DNA of 8,410 nt, from contig DMIT01000071.1 in the NCBI GenBank assembly GCA_003452275.1, forward strand, positions 1-8,410, read 5' to 3'. Position 1 is the first letter of the stretch, and each line of letters starts with the position of its first letter. Of the stretch, positions 6,542-8,410 are shown in pieces. The DNA is from Rhodospirillaceae bacterium (GTDB taxonomy: Bacteria > Pseudomonadota > Alphaproteobacteria > Micavibrionales > Micavibrionaceae). Below the pieces are notes generated by a model. That model did not search any database. It had not been told where the DNA came from and worked only from the letters and a program-made list of their open reading frames with translations. Position numbers and translations under genes: made by a program.

Positions 6542-7879
6542 TTAAAATGGCACATTATTTAACATCGGAACGTTTACCGAAATTCTGTATGGGTTATTGC
6601 AGCTATCGGCGTAAACGCTTCTGGCCCGCTCGATCATTTGCCGGTCGAAGATTGTTTGACAGGAGTTGAATATCAAATCGGCGACTCCTTCAAAATTACT
6701 TCTTTCCGAAAGGAAAACGGCATCAGCCTTTCCCTCTGCATCAGGGAAGACAAGGGGGGTAAAAGGATAAAATCCAATCATCGCGCTTCTCTCGTTCGGT
6801 TTTGGTAATATTCCGCTTTCAATCAGTTTTTTGACTTCAAGAAATATACGCATTTCCGTCTGGTCTTCGACCGCAATCAGATGACGAGCACAATTTCTAT
6901 CTCCTAACAGATCATAATATAACCGGACATAGCTTGCATAGCCGAGATCAGAAAAACGGTTGGGCGGCATTTTCTCAAGATATGTTTTCCACCATACGTC
7001 CTGAGTCGACAGGAATTCTGCGAATGTCTCAAGCGTCATTTGCGGATCACAAATCACATCCCGATACCGATAAAGGGGATCGACGGGAATCACTTCTCCC
7101 TGACATAGGAATTTTTCATACGCGATCAATTTTTCCGCGCGTAGCTCTATCTGGTCAACCCATATCTGTAACAGGTCAGGAGCCATTAAATTCTCTGCGA
7201 TCATATCCTTGGCATAGAAAATATAGGGGGCCACAGGAACATTGAAATAAACCCTGTCTGCATTGATCTGATTTAACAGATTGTTCCTTGACAATCCTCC
7301 CATTACTTCATAGCTATGGAGCTTATCAGAAAACTCAAGGGCAGAAATACAGCCATCTTCCTTTGCATTTGCCTGCTGCAACAAATAAGGATCAGTAGGA
7401 TTTATGATTTTCCCTGTCGTGCTTATTCCTGTGACCGATTGTCTTCCAAACAGACATGTTCCTGTCACATAAACCCGCTTTATCGCTGTTTTTATGTCAG
7501 GCATATCATTCTTGCCGAACGAAAACTCCTTGACGTGAACAAATGAATTGGCCACGGGAAGAAATGCTAGCCTCATCGCATCAGCCTTTCCCCACTCAAT
7601 GGCTAGATTTGGGGCCAGATTTGGGACAGAAACTTCGGGAACCAAACCGGCCTTGGCAAGTTGGCTAAAGAGTCTACTGATTTTTCTGAACCCTTTTGTT
7701 TCTTCCGTGGTGATAGCAATCGGCCTATCATAATAAGATAAAGGCTTGCCGGCAGGCGTGGTTAAGGGCTGCAAATAGAATGGCGAGGACAGGTTTACAA
7801 TTTTATCTTTGACAAGATCATTGATAAACAAGCTGCTTCCCGCAGCGAGGTTTGAAAAATTATTTTCTGAAAGTGACAT
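6542..7879 (-). CDS. Unrecognised 445-aa protein, first gene of the DUF917 unit
   Basis: I do not recognise this family. The start is well supported: ATG at 7879 with AGGAG 6 bases upstream. The protein is soluble in appearance, with no signal peptide or membrane helix, and mixes predicted strands and helices. Notable segments are ITTEETKGFRKISRLFSQLAK (about 55-75), VYVTGTCLFGRQSVTG (about 136-151), RVYFNVPVAPYIFYAKDMIAEN (about 209-230), a Trp/Tyr-rich stretch with VWWKTYLEKMPPNRFSDLGY (about 293-312), and GFYPFTPLVFPD (about 369-380). No classical P-loop, Rossmann or zinc motif was spotted. It is tightly linked to the DUF917-like gene downstream, which suggests a shared pathway, possibly hydantoin, thiohydantoin or amino-acid-derivative metabolism. 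Local base composition is more AT-rich than the operon to its left. A His-rich leader ORF and hairpin lie upstream and may control it. Confidence 0.8.
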   Translation of the reverse strand: MSLSENNFSNLAAGSSLFINDLVKDKIVNLSSPFYLQPLTTPAGKPLSYYDRPIAITTEETKGFRKISRLFSQLAKAGLVPEVSVPNLAPNLAIEWGKADAMRLAFLPVANSFVHVKEFSFGKNDMPDIKTAIKRVYVTGTCLFGRQSVTGISTTGKIINPTDPYLLQQANAKEDGCISALEFSDKLHSYEVMGGLSRNNLLNQINADRVYFNVPVAPYIFYAKDMIAENLMAPDLLQIWVDQIELRAEKLIAYEKFLCQGEVIPVDPLYRYRDVICDPQMTLETFAEFLSTQDVWWKTYLEKMPPNRFSDLGYASYVRLYYDLLGDRNCARHLIAVEDQTEMRIFLEVKKLIESGILPKPNERSAMIGFYPFTPLVFPDAEGKADAVFLSERSNFEGVADLIFNSCQTIFDRQMIERARSVYADSCNNPYRISVNVPMLNNVPF

Positions 7880-7895
7880 ATTCTTCTCCTGGATG

Positions 7896-7962
7896 AAAAA
7901 ATCACAGAGACAGAAGTCACATCAGTATAAGGAAACTTATTTTGAAGGTTTGTCAGTCTCTG
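7896..7962 (-). terminator. Possible attenuator terminator before the 445-aa gene
   Basis: On the minus strand CAGAGAC (7962-7956) can pair perfectly with GTCTCTG (7911-7905), with two more pairs possible past a T-T mismatch. TGA and a run of six T (7901-7896) follow. The intervening loop is long (44 bases) but contains its own small hairpin, ATAAG/CTTAT. This could act as the terminator form of an attenuator, because CAGAGAC overlaps the arm of the stable hairpin at 7948-7979. The long loop and the gap before the T-run make it a weak terminator by itself. Confidence 0.3.
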
Positions 7963-7979
7963 GGACGGGACTGACAAAC
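7948..7979 (-). promoter_or_regulatory. Perfect 11-bp inverted repeat in the leader of the 445-aa gene
   Basis: GTTTGTCAGTC and GACTGACAAAC are exact reverse complements separated by 10 bases. In the minus-strand RNA they would form a stable hairpin 68 bases upstream of the ATG at 7879 and 16 bases after the stop of the His-rich leader ORF. No T-run follows directly, so it is not a plain terminator. It may be the anti-terminator or pause hairpin of an attenuator; a binding site for a dimeric repressor is the alternative. Confidence 0.6.
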
Positions 7980-7995
7980 TGGCTAAGTGGCCGTA

Positions 7996-8097
7996 TCAAC
8001 CCATCATATGCGCGAAATGCAGATGATGAGCATGGCGTCGGGACAGAGAAACTGACCCGATGAAAGAAAATGTCGTAATTGAAACGGCGCTTTTCAT
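7996..8097 (-). CDS. Putative His-rich leader peptide (33 aa)
   Basis: A short ORF runs from ATG at 8097 to TGA at 7998-7996. It has a good ribosome binding site, AGAGG with about 5 bases to the ATG. The first half is uncharged and Ser/Thr/Phe-rich after MKSAV; the end reads RRHAHHLHFAHMMG, with His at 22, 24, 25, 27 and 30. Clustered codons for one amino acid just before the stop of a short ORF, followed by RNA hairpins and then a structural gene, is the layout of amino-acid leader peptides such as HisL. It lies about 55 bases downstream of a TTGACA box. The next gene starts 116 bases after its stop. The ORF is too short to be proven by coding statistics, and chance cannot be excluded. Confidence 0.5.
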   Translation of the reverse strand: MKSAVSITTFSFIGSVSLSRRHAHHLHFAHMMG

Positions 8098-8128
8098 TTC
8101 TACCTCTTAAGATGACGATTGGAAAAGG

Positions 8129-8156
8129 CTAACATATAAGGCACCTATCTTGTCAA
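8129..8156 (-). promoter_or_regulatory. Candidate promoter of the leader ORF and 445-aa/DUF917 unit
   Basis: A perfect TTGACA (-35) is present at 8156-8151 on the minus strand. The -10 is weak: TGTTAG (8134-8129) at 16-base spacing matches three of six positions, while the better TATGTT (8137-8132) is at only 13 bases. A start near 8122 would put the leader ORF ATG about 25 bases into the transcript. The weak -10 may mean an activator is needed, or that the promoter call is wrong. Confidence 0.4.
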
Positions 8157-8195
8157 GAAAAAATAGAACCGACACTGAGAGAGATCAAAATAGAT

Positions 8196-8410
8196 CTAAT
8201 CTTTCAGCTTGCTCGTCACGTTGGCGATGCGTTTGCCGTAGTTGTGGGCGGTGTCGAGGTCGCCTTGGGGGATTTCGTCGACGCTGGCATCTGACGGGGA
8301 TTGTACCAATAACCCGACTGAACCGCCGAGATTATTCAAGTCGGTGCGGGCGGCGGCTTTGGTATTGCTGGGTAACATGCCGAGGCTGACCCAGATACCG
8401 CCATGCTGGG
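8196..8410 (-). CDS. WrbA/flavodoxin-like NAD(P)H:quinone oxidoreductase, C-terminal part
   Basis: An open frame enters from the right edge and ends at TAG 8198-8196, showing the last 70 residues. The visible sequence starts QHGGIWVSLGMLPSNTK and continues with a Gly-rich LGGSVGLLVQSPSDAS segment, then PQGDLDTAHNYGKRIANVTSKLKD. The pattern 'W-GLG..P ... N..GG..G...Q...D..P...GDL.TA...G+R+A.V' is that of flavodoxin-fold FMN reductases and WrbA-type quinone oxidoreductases, where GDL-x-TA-x-x-x-GxRxA forms the last helix. These enzymes bind FMN and reduce quinones by two electrons in the cytoplasm. The FMN phosphate-binding loop is outside the window. No convincing terminator follows it, so some readthrough into the downstream unit is possible. 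Confidence 0.7.
   Translation of the reverse strand, partial: QHGGIWVSLGMLPSNTKAAARTDLNNLGGSVGLLVQSPSDASVDEIPQGDLDTAHNYGKRIANVTSKLKD

Noticed and set aside
7795..7977. Minus-strand ORF of 60 aa overlapping the start of the 445-aa gene in another frame
   Set aside because: It overlaps the strong AGGAG-ATG start of the real gene by about 85 bases and begins inside the hairpin.
7809..8063. Plus-strand ORF of 84 aa spanning the start of the 445-aa gene and the leader region
   Set aside because: It begins inside the antisense of a well-supported gene, runs through the inverted repeat and leader ORF, and shows no motif or ribosome binding site.
8182..8197. AGATC/GATCT hairpin at the stop of the WrbA-like gene as a terminator
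   Set aside because: A 5-bp AT-rich stem overlapping the stop codon, with the T-run about 15 bases away, is too weak.
1..8410. CRISPR array, tRNA, rRNA, insertion sequence or phage genes
   Set aside because: No regularly spaced repeats, cloverleaf-like sequences, transposase motifs or terminal inverted repeats were found on either strand by eye.

Overview
The window looks like a chromosomal segment of an alphaproteobacterium of moderate GC content. The main reasons are the BioC/NDUFAF5-like methyltransferase with its characteristic '...SLTEIL' C-terminus, and an SSB with a glycine/serine-rich linker and a DDIPF tip. I cannot name the genus. Every credible gene lies on the minus strand, so transcription runs from high to low coordinates. 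Both ends of the window cut through genes.

Layout in the direction of transcription: (1) 8410-8196 is the C-terminal end of a WrbA/flavodoxin-like NAD(P)H:quinone oxidoreductase. (2) 8195-7880 is a 316-base gap that is far from empty. It has a TTGACA -35 box, then a 33-codon ORF (8097-7996) with a good ribosome binding site and five histidines among nine residues near its end, then an 11-bp perfect hairpin and a T-run just before the next gene. Together these look like a leader-peptide attenuator. (3) 7879-6542 and 6529-5522 form a tight two-gene unit: an unrecognised 445-aa protein and a DUF917/S-methyl-thiohydantoin-desulfurase-like protein. It ends in a clear intrinsic terminator. Parts of this unit are visibly more AT-rich than the genes to its left, which suggests acquired DNA.

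(4) After a promoter at about 5396-5367 comes a second unit: an 859-aa protein (5314-2735), a BioC/NDUFAF5-like methyltransferase (2726-1914) and an N-formylglutamate amidohydrolase family protein (1892-954), with gaps of 8 and 21 bases. The 859-aa protein fuses a class I SAM methyltransferase domain to what look like two degenerate Nudix-fold regions and a disordered Ser/Pro-rich tail. (5) A further promoter drives ssb (790-290), followed 29 bases later by a small secreted protein (260 to beyond position 1).

The strongest candidate for something undescribed is the His-rich leader ORF with its mutually exclusive RNA pairings, upstream of an uncharacterised gene paired with a DUF917 enzyme. 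DUF917 proteins have been linked to breakdown of hydantoins derived from histidine betaines, so control by histidine supply would make sense, but this is inference. The second candidate is the methyltransferase/double-Nudix-like fusion. No CRISPR array, tRNA, rRNA or insertion sequence was seen.
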